Notes under the pieces: generated by a model | The model's database searches: none | Seen by the model: the letters and a program-made list of their open reading frames with translations, nothing else | Told to the model about the DNA's origin: nothing | Assembly (NCBI GenBank): GCA_937991535.1 | Contig: CALKHN010000028.1 | Location: 1 to 64,000, forward strand | DNA from: an uncultured Sphingobacteriales bacterium | GTDB taxonomy: Bacteria > Bacteroidota > Bacteroidia > Chitinophagales > Chitinophagaceae | Length of the DNA stretch: 64,000 bases | Direction: 5' to 3' | Program-made: the position numbers and the translations under genes | In this document: one piece after another, positions 35,302 to 44,425 of the stretch | Layout: every line of letters begins with the position of its first letter | Numbering within the stretch: the first letter of the stretch is position 1

Positions 35302-35640
35302 TCAAAGCAGGTCGTCGGGGATGTTGATGACGGCTCCGTTCAGGGCATCGCTGATAAAGATCTGGCAGGATAGCCTGGCATTTTGCTCTACCGCACCTTT
35401 CCTGGCTATGGTTGACTGCTCATTCCGCTCGGGGGTTAACAATCCGCCACCCGGCGCCGTTACTTCCACCAGGCAGGTAGCGCACCTGCCCTGCCCGCCG
35501 CATTGCCCGAAATCCTCCATATATATTTTATCATTCAGCAGCGCCATCAGGTTCCGGTATTCATTTTCATAGGTTTGCACCACATAATCTTCTCCAAAAC
35601 TGATCACCGTAAACGAAATAACCTTTCTTTCTCCATTCAT
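35302..35640 (-). CDS. 2Fe-2S ferredoxin
   Basis: Electron carrier of 112 residues. The four cluster ligands are C47, C53, C56 and C92, a CX5CX2C-X35-C spacing of the adrenodoxin/plant-type 2Fe-2S fold, seen in FGQCGGQGRCATCLVEV and RLSCQIF. The TPERNEQ segment between them is standard. No reductase is adjacent, so the redox partner is unknown. It heads a minus-strand run with the small unknown protein, the VCBS protein and mqnE. Confidence 0.9.
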   Translation of the reverse strand: MNGERKVISFTVISFGEDYVVQTYENEYRNLMALLNDKIYMEDFGQCGGQGRCATCLVEVTAPGGGLLTPERNEQSTIARKGAVEQNARLSCQIFISDALNGAVINIPDDLL

Positions 35641-35758
35641 TACAAAAATCTATTTACAGCGGCTCATATTCCCTCCGGGGTAAATACCACCCCTTTTGAA
35701 AATATTTTCATCCTTGTTTCTTTAGCTCCGCCCAACTGAGTGACAATAATGCAAAGTT

Positions 35759-35787
35759 AATAAAAGCATGCGCTTGCTTTTATTTTT
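35759..35787. terminator. Hairpin terminator between regulator and ferredoxin genes
   Basis: Ten-base perfect stem AATAAAAGCA (35759-35768) and TGCTTTTATT (35775-35784) around a six-base loop. The T-rich 3' arm continues into TTT on the plus strand; the A/T-rich arms would also serve the minus-strand regulator gene ending at 35867. Confidence 0.65.
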
Positions 35788-35866
35788 GTTGCGAGGGAAA
35801 CCTCTTCGCCTCCGTAGAAACCAGGATAAGGTTTGCAAACTCAATGCCGGGATTGAAAATATGCGC

Positions 35867-36493
35867 CTATTCAGAAATCAGTTTGTACTTAAACGCCAAT
35901 CGCACCAGGTCGGCTGTGTTTTTTGCATTAAGTTTTGACAATAAGCTTTTACGGTAAGTATCAACCGTGTTTTTGCTCAAATGCAGCAGGTCGGCCATTT
36001 CCGCATTGGTATGTCCTTCTTTAATCAGGTTCAGAATATCCTTTTCCCGCCTGCCTAAAACAATCTCCAGCGATGTATTTTTTTCTGAATCATGTACTGC
36101 CCGGGCCACTTCAAATGCCATATAAGTTTGTCCGATAGCAGCAAGACGGATGGCTTCCGTAAGTTCCTTTTGTGTGGCATTTTTCAACACATAGCCCGAT
36201 GCACCGCTGTTCATCATATCCCGGATATAGCTTGCCTGGTTAAAAGTGCTTAACCCTAAAATGAAAACCTGCGGGTATTCCTTCCTAAGTTCGCGGCATA
36301 AATCAATACCGTTCCCATCGGGCAGGCTAATGTCCAGTAACAGCACATCGGGTTGCCGGTTTTTTATAAACGCCCTGCATGATGCCACAGTGGATGCCGA
36401 TCCGATAAACTCAATGTCTTTTTCATTGATAAGCAGGGACCGTATCCCTTCTATCACCATGTAATGGTCGTCCGTGATAAAAACTTTTATCAT
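35867..36493 (-). CDS. NarL/FixJ-type response regulator
   Basis: 208-residue transcriptional regulator: receiver domain with D8-D9 and phosphoacceptor D54 (VLLLDISLPDG), followed by a LuxR-type helix-turn-helix (about 145-203) with LGRREKDILNLIKEGHTN and SKNTVDTYRKSLLSKL. The start codon directly abuts the stop of the TPR kinase gene, so they are translationally close and form a pair. Possible targets are the divergent secreted-protein genes from 38688. Confidence 0.93.
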   Translation of the reverse strand: MIKVFITDDHYMVIEGIRSLLINEKDIEFIGSASTVASCRAFIKNRQPDVLLLDISLPDGNGIDLCRELRKEYPQVFILGLSTFNQASYIRDMMNSGASGYVLKNATQKELTEAIRLAAIGQTYMAFEVARAVHDSEKNTSLEIVLGRREKDILNLIKEGHTNAEMADLLHLSKNTVDTYRKSLLSKLNAKNTADLVRLAFKYKLISE

Positions 36494-38446
36494 TTACTTC
36501 AGTATAAATTCAAGGTTGACCGACGTGCCTTTACCGGGTTCAGACTGGATATCCGTGCTGCCATTCAGCAGGCCCGCCCGCAACCGTATGTTTTTCCAGC
36601 CCATGCCCCCCGTTTTTTCCAATTGTGCCGCATCCATTCCCTTTCCATTGTCTTCCACATTCACAACCAGTTTATCGTTCTCAGCAAATAACTGCACCAG
36701 CACTTCAGTAGCTCCTGCATGTTTTACAACATTGTTGAGCAGTTCCTGCACAACGCGGTAAACGCCCAGCGCCAGCGATTGTTCAATCTTTTTATTTTCC
36801 ATTCCCATAGACTGATACACCACTTTTATGATGCCGCTGTTATTTAATTCTGTAGTGTAATCTTTGATGGCTGCATCCAATCCATAATGCACCAGCACAT
36901 CGGGCATCAGGTTATGTGCCACCCTTCGCATTTCCCTGATGGAACTGTCCAGCATATCAAGGCTGCGCTCAAAAGTTTGTTGGTTTTCAGATGTCATGAT
37001 AAGATTCCCTTTCATGGTTTGAAAGGAATATTTAATACCCGACAGCATACCTCCCAACCCGTCGTGCAGGTCCTTGGCCAGGCGGGTCCTTTCCTGTTCC
37101 TCACCTTTTAAAACGGCTTCAGTAGCTGATAGTTGTTTTTCCTGTTCCAACTGGTTAATCCTGCTAATATGCAGTTGTTGACGGTGACGGAAATTCCTGA
37201 AAGCGAGGATGATCAACAACACCAGCAATGCAATGCCAACCAGCAACAGGATGCTCATCCTGCTTTTTTGCCTGATGATGGTTTGCTGCATTTGAAGCTG
37301 GCCCTCCATCTTCTTTGTTTCATACATTTTTTCCAGTTCTATTCCATATTCTGACAATTCCTTTTCATGAGAAAGCATATTGATTTTATCCCACTGGTCA
37401 TTGTAAAATATGCTTGCTTTAAAATCCTTTTGTGCGGCATTAACCATTGCCAATAAAGAGTAGGCTGTTTGCAGGTTGTCAATTATTGAATCTTCAAGCG
37501 CCGCCTGCACGCTTTTCTTAAAGAACGATTCTGCCGGATCAAGATTGCCCTGCAACAATTGATTGTATCCATTTACAAGTTCCCGATAACTCAGGATCCG
37601 GGAGTCGCTGGTTGGATTAGCATCCAGTTCGCTGTTCATGATGGCTGTTATTTCCCCGAGACCTTTTACGTTGGTAAGATGAAAATAGCAGGTAGCCAGG
37701 TTAACCAGGGCTCTTTCTACTGAACGGCGGCGGTTAAAAAGTTTACCCAACTCCAGTTGTTTTTCCAGATGCGGAATAGCAACAAGGTTTTCCCCGGTGC
37801 GGTGATAACATATGGAAAGATTATTGAGCGCTATGAGCCACCCGGTGGTATCCCTGTATTTTTCTCCTGCTTCAACTCCTTTTATTCCATATTCTATGGC
37901 TTTTTTAAACTGGTTAAGATCCATATACAACCAGCAAAGATTGCCATAGTTAGTGGCCAGGTTAAAAGTATCTTTCAGTTCCTCTGTCATCTTTAATGAC
38001 TGAAAAGCATACTTTACCGCAGAGTCATTCATCCGCAGGTTGTGATACACATTAAACAATGTGCGGTAAGAAAAAGCTTCTTTAAAAGGATCTTTAGCGG
38101 CTTTGGCAGCTTCGAGCATTTTGAGGTTGTATTGAAGCGCCACCGGGTAGTTTTCCTCAGCATGATACACACGAACAAAACCATGGTAACATTTATGCAA
38201 CCAGTTACTGGCTCCGGTTTTTAATATGAGTTGTTCAGCTTGTGTAAGGTAATAAAGCGCCGAGTCATTGTTCTTATTAAAGTATTGCTCCTGCAAAGAC
38301 AGTAGCACCGGTATAAGCGAACTGTCACGGGAAGCGCCTGCCACACGTTTCAATAAACTATCCTTTATATCCTGCTTCTGAGCCGAGCCGGCCACAGAAA
38401 GAGACAGTGTTAGCAATAGTAAAAGAACCGGCTTTGATGGTTGCAT
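36494..38446 (-). CDS. TPR-repeat sensor histidine kinase (HisKA_3)
   Basis: 650 residues. A signal-like N-terminus (ending GSAQKQD) leads into tetratricopeptide repeats covering about 30-350, predicted to be periplasmic. A transmembrane helix (about 396-413) follows, then a coiled coil, the HisKA_3 motif with phosphorylated H461 in LAKDLHDGLGG, and HATPase_c (EDNGKGMD, GGMGWKNI). The same layout is common among Bacteroidota kinases that pair with LuxR-type regulators. The TPR domain may read a protein or peptide ligand; that is inference. Confidence 0.93.
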   Translation of the reverse strand: MQPSKPVLLLLLTLSLSVAGSAQKQDIKDSLLKRVAGASRDSSLIPVLLSLQEQYFNKNNDSALYYLTQAEQLILKTGASNWLHKCYHGFVRVYHAEENYPVALQYNLKMLEAAKAAKDPFKEAFSYRTLFNVYHNLRMNDSAVKYAFQSLKMTEELKDTFNLATNYGNLCWLYMDLNQFKKAIEYGIKGVEAGEKYRDTTGWLIALNNLSICYHRTGENLVAIPHLEKQLELGKLFNRRRSVERALVNLATCYFHLTNVKGLGEITAIMNSELDANPTSDSRILSYRELVNGYNQLLQGNLDPAESFFKKSVQAALEDSIIDNLQTAYSLLAMVNAAQKDFKASIFYNDQWDKINMLSHEKELSEYGIELEKMYETKKMEGQLQMQQTIIRQKSRMSILLLVGIALLVLLIILAFRNFRHRQQLHISRINQLEQEKQLSATEAVLKGEEQERTRLAKDLHDGLGGMLSGIKYSFQTMKGNLIMTSENQQTFERSLDMLDSSIREMRRVAHNLMPDVLVHYGLDAAIKDYTTELNNSGIIKVVYQSMGMENKKIEQSLALGVYRVVQELLNNVVKHAGATEVLVQLFAENDKLVVNVEDNGKGMDAAQLEKTGGMGWKNIRLRAGLLNGSTDIQSEPGKGTSVNLEFILK

Positions 38447-38502
38447 GCAAAACTTTTAATCAATGTTACAAATAAACTGAAAAGTATCAGTAAATAAGTC
38501 CC

Positions 38503-38548
38503 GATTTTACGGGTAAAAAACAGATGGAATATCCCTTTTTAGGGGATA
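38503..38548. promoter_or_regulatory. Two short inverted repeats in a divergent promoter region
   Basis: Between the divergent TPR kinase gene and the secreted-protein operon are CCCG/CGGG around ATTTTA (38503-38516) and TATCCC/GGGATA around a seven-base loop (38530-38548). They are possible operators of the adjacent LuxR-type regulator. Chance occurrence is not excluded. Confidence 0.35.
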
Positions 38549-38687
38549 CAACAAGCCATCCGAAAAAGCAATCTTTGAAGATAAATATAACTGTTAGTTT
38601 CAACTAATTCATGCCATGCTTTACTGTAGAAATATCCTTCAATTAATGTACATGATGAAATTTATTATTTGCAATAAAACAAAAGCA

Positions 38688-40817
38688 ATGAACAAAATAA
38701 TTGTTATGCTCTTTTTGATCTGCGGGTTCAGTATTACCGGCGCAGCTCAAACAAAACCGAAACCTGCTGCAAAAGAAAAACCGCCTACCCAACAGGAAGT
38801 GAATGAAATGATGAAGGAAATAGAAGACCTGATGAAAGATCCGGAAACAAAAAAAGCCCTGGAGGAACAGGGAATAAAAATGCCGGACTTAAAGGCCCTG
38901 CCCAAATTCACTGACAAGGAATATGCGGATGCAGAACTGGAGTCGCAACGGAAAGTTCCTGTAAAAGATGTAAAGCGGATTGCGGCCATTAATAAACAAT
39001 CACTGACCGATGTTGCATTAAAAACTCATCTAACAGCCACTCATACAAAAGTGCAGCAGGCAATGCGTCCTGAATTACTGAATTGGGTAAAAACAAAATC
39101 CGATACGATGGTGATGCAATATGGAAGCGGGGCTACCCTGGCCCAGATTGCATTGAATTGTTATATCGTTGGGCTATATGAAACAGCAGTATTTCTAATG
39201 GGTAAAGTAACGCTGGCAAATCCGGCTGACCCTACTCATCTCAACAACTATGCAGCCATGTTAAATACAGGTGGTGGTGAACACCTGGCATTACCAATAC
39301 TTCAAACGCTGAATGCAAAATATCCGGGTGATTATACCGTAGTGAATAATATCGGGCAGGCCTGGTATGGCCTGGGCGATATGCAAATGGCCGGTAAATA
39401 CATTGATACTGCTATACGCCTTTATCCCCGTAATCCGCAGGCATTGCATACCAAATCAAAAATAGAAGCGGAAAAAGGAAATAAGGAAGCGGCAAAAAAA
39501 GCCCTTAAACAATCTTTGGAAGAAGCATTCACCGAAGAAAAAGAATTTGAGTTAAGACAATTGATAAACGAGAATGATGAACAGCCCAAGGTACAGTGGG
39601 CAATGAATACACCAAAAGACGCTTTCGGGCTCGGTAACTTTATTGCTCCTCCATTTCCAATGAGCATAAAAGAGTCTGAGGTCTTGCAACCTCAATGGGG
39701 ATCTTTCAGAGAAAAATGTAAAGCACAACTGAATCAACTAATGGCAAAACAGACGGCTGCAGAACAAGAGGCTGCAATAATGATGGAAAAAAGGCAGAAA
39801 GAAGTATTTGCAGGGAAATCAAGTTTCCCGGTACCCTGGCTTGCACACAAAGCGGCTTATAAAATGAAGTTGTTGCAGGAAAGATCAGGGAAAAATACCT
39901 ACTATGCCTTCTTTGATGCCGAAGAAAGATTTTTGAATATCAATGAGGATTTAGAAAAAATAAAGGATGCCTACAACAGCAGGGAGCAGGCCATTGAAGA
40001 AAAATATGCCCCGCTGTTCGGAGAAGGAAAACAAAATCCTTTTGAATCACATTGTGCCGACATTAATAAGGTGAGGAACGCTTTCCTGGCTGATGCCAAT
40101 ACATTGGTACATAACCGCTACATGGCATATATCACACAGTTAAAAGTAATGATCAATGAAGAAGCTGAGTATTCGCTCTATGCACACTTTAAAGAAGATT
40201 ATGAGGTAATCAAGCTGCATTTGCAGCAAAAGTTTTTAACAGCGCTACTGTCGCCTCCGGTTCAATTTGAGCAACCGGCCGGCACCTGCCCGAAACCGAA
40301 AGAACAATCATTATCCACCTCAACAACCCTGGCCAATTTTTACGACCGCAACTGTGAATATGTAAGTGAATTTTATGTTCCGCTGATTGGTAAATGGGTA
40401 CAACGATGTGATATTATGACGGTGGAATTATTTACCAAAATTCCCCTTGGGCCTGCCAGTGTTAGTTTGGGTGGTAACTACATTATTAACAGCGACACCA
40501 AACAGGAAAACGGTACGGTAGAAATAGGCGTGAGTGTGGGAATTGGGGCGAAAAAGGTTGTTGAGCTAATAAATACCCAGGTCAAAGCGGAGGCCAAAAC
40601 AGTCATTCATCTTACCAACCGGGGAATCACAGACATTGAACTCGGAGGCGGACTTGGTGTGAAAACCGGTTTTGGCGGTGCAAAGGGAAGTGCAAGCAGC
40701 AATATTTCTCCTATCATCAAAGGCAGTATTACCCATGTGGGTATTGAAGGTAAATACAGCATCATGAATGGCGCTAAACCCAGCGGGGGTACGAAATTTA
40801 TGAATTTCAAACTTTAA
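38688..40817 (+). CDS. Secreted TPR-containing protein of unknown function
   Basis: 709 residues from ATG 38688, chosen because a clean signal peptide follows (MNKIIVMLFLICGFS to GAAQ). After a lysine/proline-rich linker come helical segments. Residues about 150-260 form TPR-like repeats (NNIGQAWYGLGDMQMAGKYI, YPRNPQALHTKSKIEAEKGN). A middle region is helical and charged, and the last 140 residues are strand-rich and glycine-rich (PLGPASVSLGGN, GGGLGVKTGFGG), suggesting a beta domain. No enzymatic motif is seen. It is the first of four secreted proteins in line, opposite a TPR kinase/regulator pair. Confidence 0.8.
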   Translation: MNKIIVMLFLICGFSITGAAQTKPKPAAKEKPPTQQEVNEMMKEIEDLMKDPETKKALEEQGIKMPDLKALPKFTDKEYADAELESQRKVPVKDVKRIAAINKQSLTDVALKTHLTATHTKVQQAMRPELLNWVKTKSDTMVMQYGSGATLAQIALNCYIVGLYETAVFLMGKVTLANPADPTHLNNYAAMLNTGGGEHLALPILQTLNAKYPGDYTVVNNIGQAWYGLGDMQMAGKYIDTAIRLYPRNPQALHTKSKIEAEKGNKEAAKKALKQSLEEAFTEEKEFELRQLINENDEQPKVQWAMNTPKDAFGLGNFIAPPFPMSIKESEVLQPQWGSFREKCKAQLNQLMAKQTAAEQEAAIMMEKRQKEVFAGKSSFPVPWLAHKAAYKMKLLQERSGKNTYYAFFDAEERFLNINEDLEKIKDAYNSREQAIEEKYAPLFGEGKQNPFESHCADINKVRNAFLADANTLVHNRYMAYITQLKVMINEEAEYSLYAHFKEDYEVIKLHLQQKFLTALLSPPVQFEQPAGTCPKPKEQSLSTSTTLANFYDRNCEYVSEFYVPLIGKWVQRCDIMTVELFTKIPLGPASVSLGGNYIINSDTKQENGTVEIGVSVGIGAKKVVELINTQVKAEAKTVIHLTNRGITDIELGGGLGVKTGFGGAKGSASSNISPIIKGSITHVGIEGKYSIMNGAKPSGGTKFMNFKL

Positions 40818-40856
40818 ATAATACAAACCGAAAATAATACTGACAAAAAATTAATT

Positions 40857-41924
40857 ATGAAAAAAACAGTATTAGAGTTACTAAGCATTTTTATAAGTGT
40901 AAATGCAATTATTGCACAACCGAAACCCATTGAACTTCCGTGGGCGCCACGGGAAATTGTGGTGGACGCCAATGATAATTTGTACATCGAATTTGAACGG
41001 ATGCTGATGAAGATTACTCCGGACGGTAAATCCAGTTATGTTTCCGAAGATGTGGCGAAAGGTTTCAGAGGTTCCGTAGCACCAGATGCTGAATTGATGG
41101 TGGCCGATTCAAAAGGGAATATATTCATGACCAAACCTTACATGAACAGCATTTGGAAACTGAGCCCCGATGGTAAATTCACTATCCATGCAGGGAATGA
41201 AAATTATCAGAATAACTGGGCAGAAGCAGCAAAGAGGCCGATGGAACTTGGCCAGATAGAATTTATGGTCATGGATAAACAGGACAATATCTATTTTTCT
41301 GAAAGCCTTGATGGCGAAGAAAGGATAAACAAATTGGCCACATCGGCATTTCATAAACTTACGCCAGATGGTGAACTCATTACATTCAGGGATAAGGACG
41401 GCAGCAAGATAAAACTAAACCAGGTAGATGGAATTGGTGTTGATTTGGCGGGCAACCTCTTTGCGGGCAACGTGGCAGAACGGTGCATCAAAAAGATTGC
41501 TGAAGATGGTACGGTAACGGTTGTGGCAGGGCAATGTGGTAAAAGGGATATCTGCCCTGTGTATTCTCAGGGCGATGTAAGTAAAGCCGAACTGGTGCAG
41601 CCAGGCCCAATAGTGTTCTGCAAAAAAGGCGAACTGTTTTTTGCTGACCATCGCATGAACCGCATCATTAAAGTAGCCAATAATAAAGTGACTACTGTTG
41701 CAGGAGCAAGTGTTATACAACCCTGCGGCTCAAATATGGGCGGTCGTTCCAAAGAAGGATACAAAGACGGACCTGCGTTGAGCGCTTTATTTAATTTTCC
41801 TGCAAGAGTAAGAATTGCAATAGACAGTAAAGACAATATTTATATTCTTGACGGAGGTAATTATGCCATTCGGAAATTATCGCCCGACGGTATTGTGTCC
41901 ACTATCGCCAAAACAAAAAAATAA
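40857..41924 (+). CDS. Secreted NHL-repeat beta-propeller protein
   Basis: 355 residues with a signal peptide ending NAIIAQ. The body is a beta-propeller of NHL-type blades: IVVDANDNLYIEF, VADSKGNIFMTK, MVMDKQDNIYFSES, GVDLAGNLFAGN, CKKGELFFADHRMNRIIKV and AIDSKDNIYILDGGNYAIRKL. NHL propellers usually bind proteins or peptides; some are enzymes, but no catalytic signature is visible. It begins 39 bp after the TPR protein and ends 7 bp before the next gene, so co-transcription is likely. Confidence 0.85.
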   Translation: MKKTVLELLSIFISVNAIIAQPKPIELPWAPREIVVDANDNLYIEFERMLMKITPDGKSSYVSEDVAKGFRGSVAPDAELMVADSKGNIFMTKPYMNSIWKLSPDGKFTIHAGNENYQNNWAEAAKRPMELGQIEFMVMDKQDNIYFSESLDGEERINKLATSAFHKLTPDGELITFRDKDGSKIKLNQVDGIGVDLAGNLFAGNVAERCIKKIAEDGTVTVVAGQCGKRDICPVYSQGDVSKAELVQPGPIVFCKKGELFFADHRMNRIIKVANNKVTTVAGASVIQPCGSNMGGRSKEGYKDGPALSALFNFPARVRIAIDSKDNIYILDGGNYAIRKLSPDGIVSTIAKTKK

Positions 41925-41931
41925 ACCGGCA

Positions 41932-42690
41932 ATGAAAAAACCATTACTGAAACCCGTTTTATTTTTCCTGTTACTCTTCAGCTTCTTCAACAGTAGCGCA
42001 CAGGTTGCTGACAAAGTTGGGACTGGGAAAACTCCTGATAAGAAAGATAAAAACCTGCTTGCTGTTTACGACCTCGACAGCAATAAATACACAGTATTAA
42101 AAGCCGGTAACCAATACTGGCTGAAAGAAAATTTACGAACAACAAAATACAACGATAGTACTACCATCGCCACCGGCCTCAACGATAGTGAATGGAAACA
42201 AACAAAAAGCGGCGCTTACAGCATTTATGAAAATAATCCCCGCTACGAGATCACTTATGGAAAATTGTATAACGGCTATGCAGTTGCCAGCGACAAGTTG
42301 TGCCCCAAAGGCTGGCGGGTGCCATCAGACAAAGACTGGAATGAACTTGAGTTGTTTTTGGGATTACCTGCGGCCGAACTTAACCGCACGGGCGAAAGGG
42401 GAGCTATTGCGGAAAAATTAAAAGCCACGGGCAACTGGAAGGCGTCCCAATTTTCCGCCAACAATTCAGGCGGATTTTCCATAGAGCCCGCAGGCGCCAG
42501 GCTTGATAACGGCGAGTACTCCACCATTAACCAATACGGTAATTTCTGGACATCCACCATATATGATGATCGCTATGGGTTGCTGTATTTATGGAACCGC
42601 CACGCCAATTATAATTCAAATACGATGGGCAGAATTTATACGTTAGCCACGAACGGATATTCCTGCCGCTGCATCAAAGAAAATAAATAA
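41932..42690 (+). CDS. Secreted fibrobacter-succinogenes-major-domain protein
   Basis: 252 residues from ATG 41932, chosen because it gives a signal peptide (KKPLLKPVLFFLLLF to NSSAQ). The body is a FISUMP (Fib_succ_major) domain: a QYWLKENLRTTKYNDST start, GKLYNGYAV, LCPKGWRVPSDKDWNELE, GARLDNGEYSTINQYGNFWTS and a cysteine-containing GYSCRCIKE end. The domain resembles C-type lectin-like surface domains and is frequent in Bacteroidota; its ligand is unknown. Confidence 0.88.
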   Translation: MKKPLLKPVLFFLLLFSFFNSSAQVADKVGTGKTPDKKDKNLLAVYDLDSNKYTVLKAGNQYWLKENLRTTKYNDSTTIATGLNDSEWKQTKSGAYSIYENNPRYEITYGKLYNGYAVASDKLCPKGWRVPSDKDWNELELFLGLPAAELNRTGERGAIAEKLKATGNWKASQFSANNSGGFSIEPAGARLDNGEYSTINQYGNFWTSTIYDDRYGLLYLWNRHANYNSNTMGRIYTLATNGYSCRCIKENK

Positions 42691-42753
42691 TCTGTGGAAT
42701 GAAAATCCGTCTGCCTTTGTGGGCCCATAAAAAATGACTAATAAAAAAATCAA

Positions 42754-44115
42754 ATGCTGGTAAAAAATATAATCACTGCCTTCCTTGCTTTACTGTTTAT
42801 GAATGCAATGGCGCAAACAAAGGAAAGTTTTGACATCGTATCCTTCCAGGCGCCGAAAAACTGGAAAAAAGAACTGACCGCCGACCGGGTCACTTACACC
42901 GCCACCAACCAGGCCAACGGGGGATACTGTGTGATTTCATTGTTCAAAAGCACGCCAATAGCGCAGGATGTCAATCTCGCTTTTGACAACGAGTGGAAAG
43001 AACTCGTAACCAACAGGTATAAACCTTCCGGCAAGCCCGAGTTTACCAATGCTGATTTTACCGACGGCTGGAAAATGAAATCCTGCGCACAAGCTTTTCA
43101 ATATGATGGCGGCAATGGTATTGCCATATTAAGCCTGTTTACCAAAAACCAAGCGGGGGTGAGCCTGCTGGTGCTCATGAATAAGGAAGATTACATCACC
43201 GACATGGAAAATTTCATAGCGTCCATGCAGTTGACCACACCCGCCACACAAACACAACCAACAAAACCGGCAAATACAACTGTTGCTGCTGCAGGCTTTC
43301 GGTTTAACCGTTCGGATTTTGACGATGGGTGGGTGAGTTCTATACATAACGATTATGTAATGGTGGAAAAAGGAAATAATTCCGTTTATCTTCTTTTTCA
43401 TGTTCCTTATAATGCCTCACAGTTCAGCGGTACCGGCTTAAGAGATGTTGAATACTATTGGGATAATTACCTCACAAAATATTTCACTACCCAGTCAAAA
43501 CAATTTAATGATGGGGGCGCCATAATGAAGGCGCCCTATATGGAGGGATATGCCATGGACAAAAGAACCGGGAAGTCATGTTTTGTTGGATTATACCTGC
43601 TAATAGTGCCTAATGCAACTAAGCTGGTGATTGGAACAGCCACGGATGAACGAGCCTTCAGGGCCCTTTATCCGATGGCGAATGATTTTGGCATGTCTGA
43701 CCTTGCTGCTATGGACCGGTTTAACAAGTTTGCTGTAGCAGCCGAGGATCTTTTGGGCAAATGGCAAAACGGAAATACTTCAACCGCCCAGTGGTATTAT
43801 ACCAGCCCATCCGGTTATGAAGGATATGCAGGCATGACGCTTGCAGCTACCAGTGCCGAATTCACTTTTAATAACAATGGCACTTACACAAGCATCCATA
43901 ATGGAGCCACCGGCGCCGTGGGAAACATGAAAACCTTTCAACAGGAATATAAAGGAGATTTTACTGTAAGTAACTGGCAGATTACAGCCACCAACCGCTA
44001 TGGCGGCAAAACACACAACTTCAGTGCCTACTTCATTGCAGTAAAAAGCGGCAGGCTATTGAAGTTGAACAACGGAGCCGGTGAAGATTATACGCTGGTA
44101 CGGGTGAATAGATAG
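42754..44115 (+). CDS. Secreted protein of unknown function with a lipocalin-like C-terminus
   Basis: 453 residues with a signal peptide (MLVKNIITAFLALLFM to AMAQ). The first half resembles PsbP/SCP-like folds (FDIVSFQAPKNWKKEL, ITDMENFIASMQL), an internal pair of similar modules appears to start near 20 and 178, and the last 120 residues look like a lipocalin-type domain (DLLGKWQNG, EFTFNNNGTY, then GRLLKLNNG). No known family is assigned with confidence. It is the last gene of the secreted-protein run; no terminator is evident, and the decayed island begins just after it. Confidence 0.75.
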   Translation: MLVKNIITAFLALLFMNAMAQTKESFDIVSFQAPKNWKKELTADRVTYTATNQANGGYCVISLFKSTPIAQDVNLAFDNEWKELVTNRYKPSGKPEFTNADFTDGWKMKSCAQAFQYDGGNGIAILSLFTKNQAGVSLLVLMNKEDYITDMENFIASMQLTTPATQTQPTKPANTTVAAAGFRFNRSDFDDGWVSSIHNDYVMVEKGNNSVYLLFHVPYNASQFSGTGLRDVEYYWDNYLTKYFTTQSKQFNDGGAIMKAPYMEGYAMDKRTGKSCFVGLYLLIVPNATKLVIGTATDERAFRALYPMANDFGMSDLAAMDRFNKFAVAAEDLLGKWQNGNTSTAQWYYTSPSGYEGYAGMTLAATSAEFTFNNNGTYTSIHNGATGAVGNMKTFQQEYKGDFTVSNWQITATNRYGGKTHNFSAYFIAVKSGRLLKLNNGAGEDYTLVRVNR

Positions 44116-44233
44116 GGTTTAAAAAAGTCACTAATTAGCTTCCTCCTGGCATCGTATGTCAACAACAAAACCAGGTGTTTGAAGAAGTTTATCACTCAAT
44201 TTCGTACTTTGGAGCATAAACCCGATCGAAGGG

Positions 44234-44335
44234 TTAGGTTTCACCAGAGGTGTACATTTCATAATACAAGCCGTTTGTGTTTAATAACTCTTCATGCGTT
44301 CCAACTTCAACAATACTGCCTTTATAAAAAACATT
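44234..44335 (-). pseudogene. C-terminal remnant of an ABC transporter ATPase
   Basis: About 33 codons ending in a stop, reading YKGSIVEVGTHEELL and then GLYYEMYTSGE. This is the segment following the D-loop/H-loop region of ABC exporter ATPases, where an IVExGTHEELL motif is almost universal. The remaining 500-plus residues of such a protein are missing; the upstream sequence is unrelated and carries the TACCC-type palindromes. The fragment shows a deletion whose breakpoint lies near 44336-44345. Confidence 0.8.
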
Positions 44336-44341
44336 CAATAA

Positions 44342-44425
44342 ACCCCTATAGGGTATAAAACTTATTTATTTACCCGATAGGGTATAATAGCAGATAGAAA
44401 TACTGATACTATACCCGAAAGGGTT
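44342..44425. promoter_or_regulatory. Three TACCC-N4-GGGTA palindromes
   Basis: Three related sites: ACCCC-TATA-GGGTA (44342-44355), TACCC-GATA-GGGTA (44371-44384) and TACCC-GAAA-GGGTT (44412-44425), with centres 29 and 41 bp apart. Serial palindromes like these resemble operators of Xre/HipB-type antitoxins or phage-like repressors. No helix-turn-helix regulator gene remains next to them. The third touches the stop codon of the zinc-ribbon fragment. Confidence 0.55.

Noticed and set aside
44137..44220. Short minus-strand frame ending VVDIRCQEEAN beyond the ABC remnant
   Set aside because: About 28 codons from its ATG, without a recognised family; it may be another decayed fragment but cannot be supported.
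44116..44240. Second copy of the mnmE 3' end as an attachment site
   Set aside because: I looked for the reverse complement of the FCIGK codons and stop near the left edge of the island and found no convincing match.
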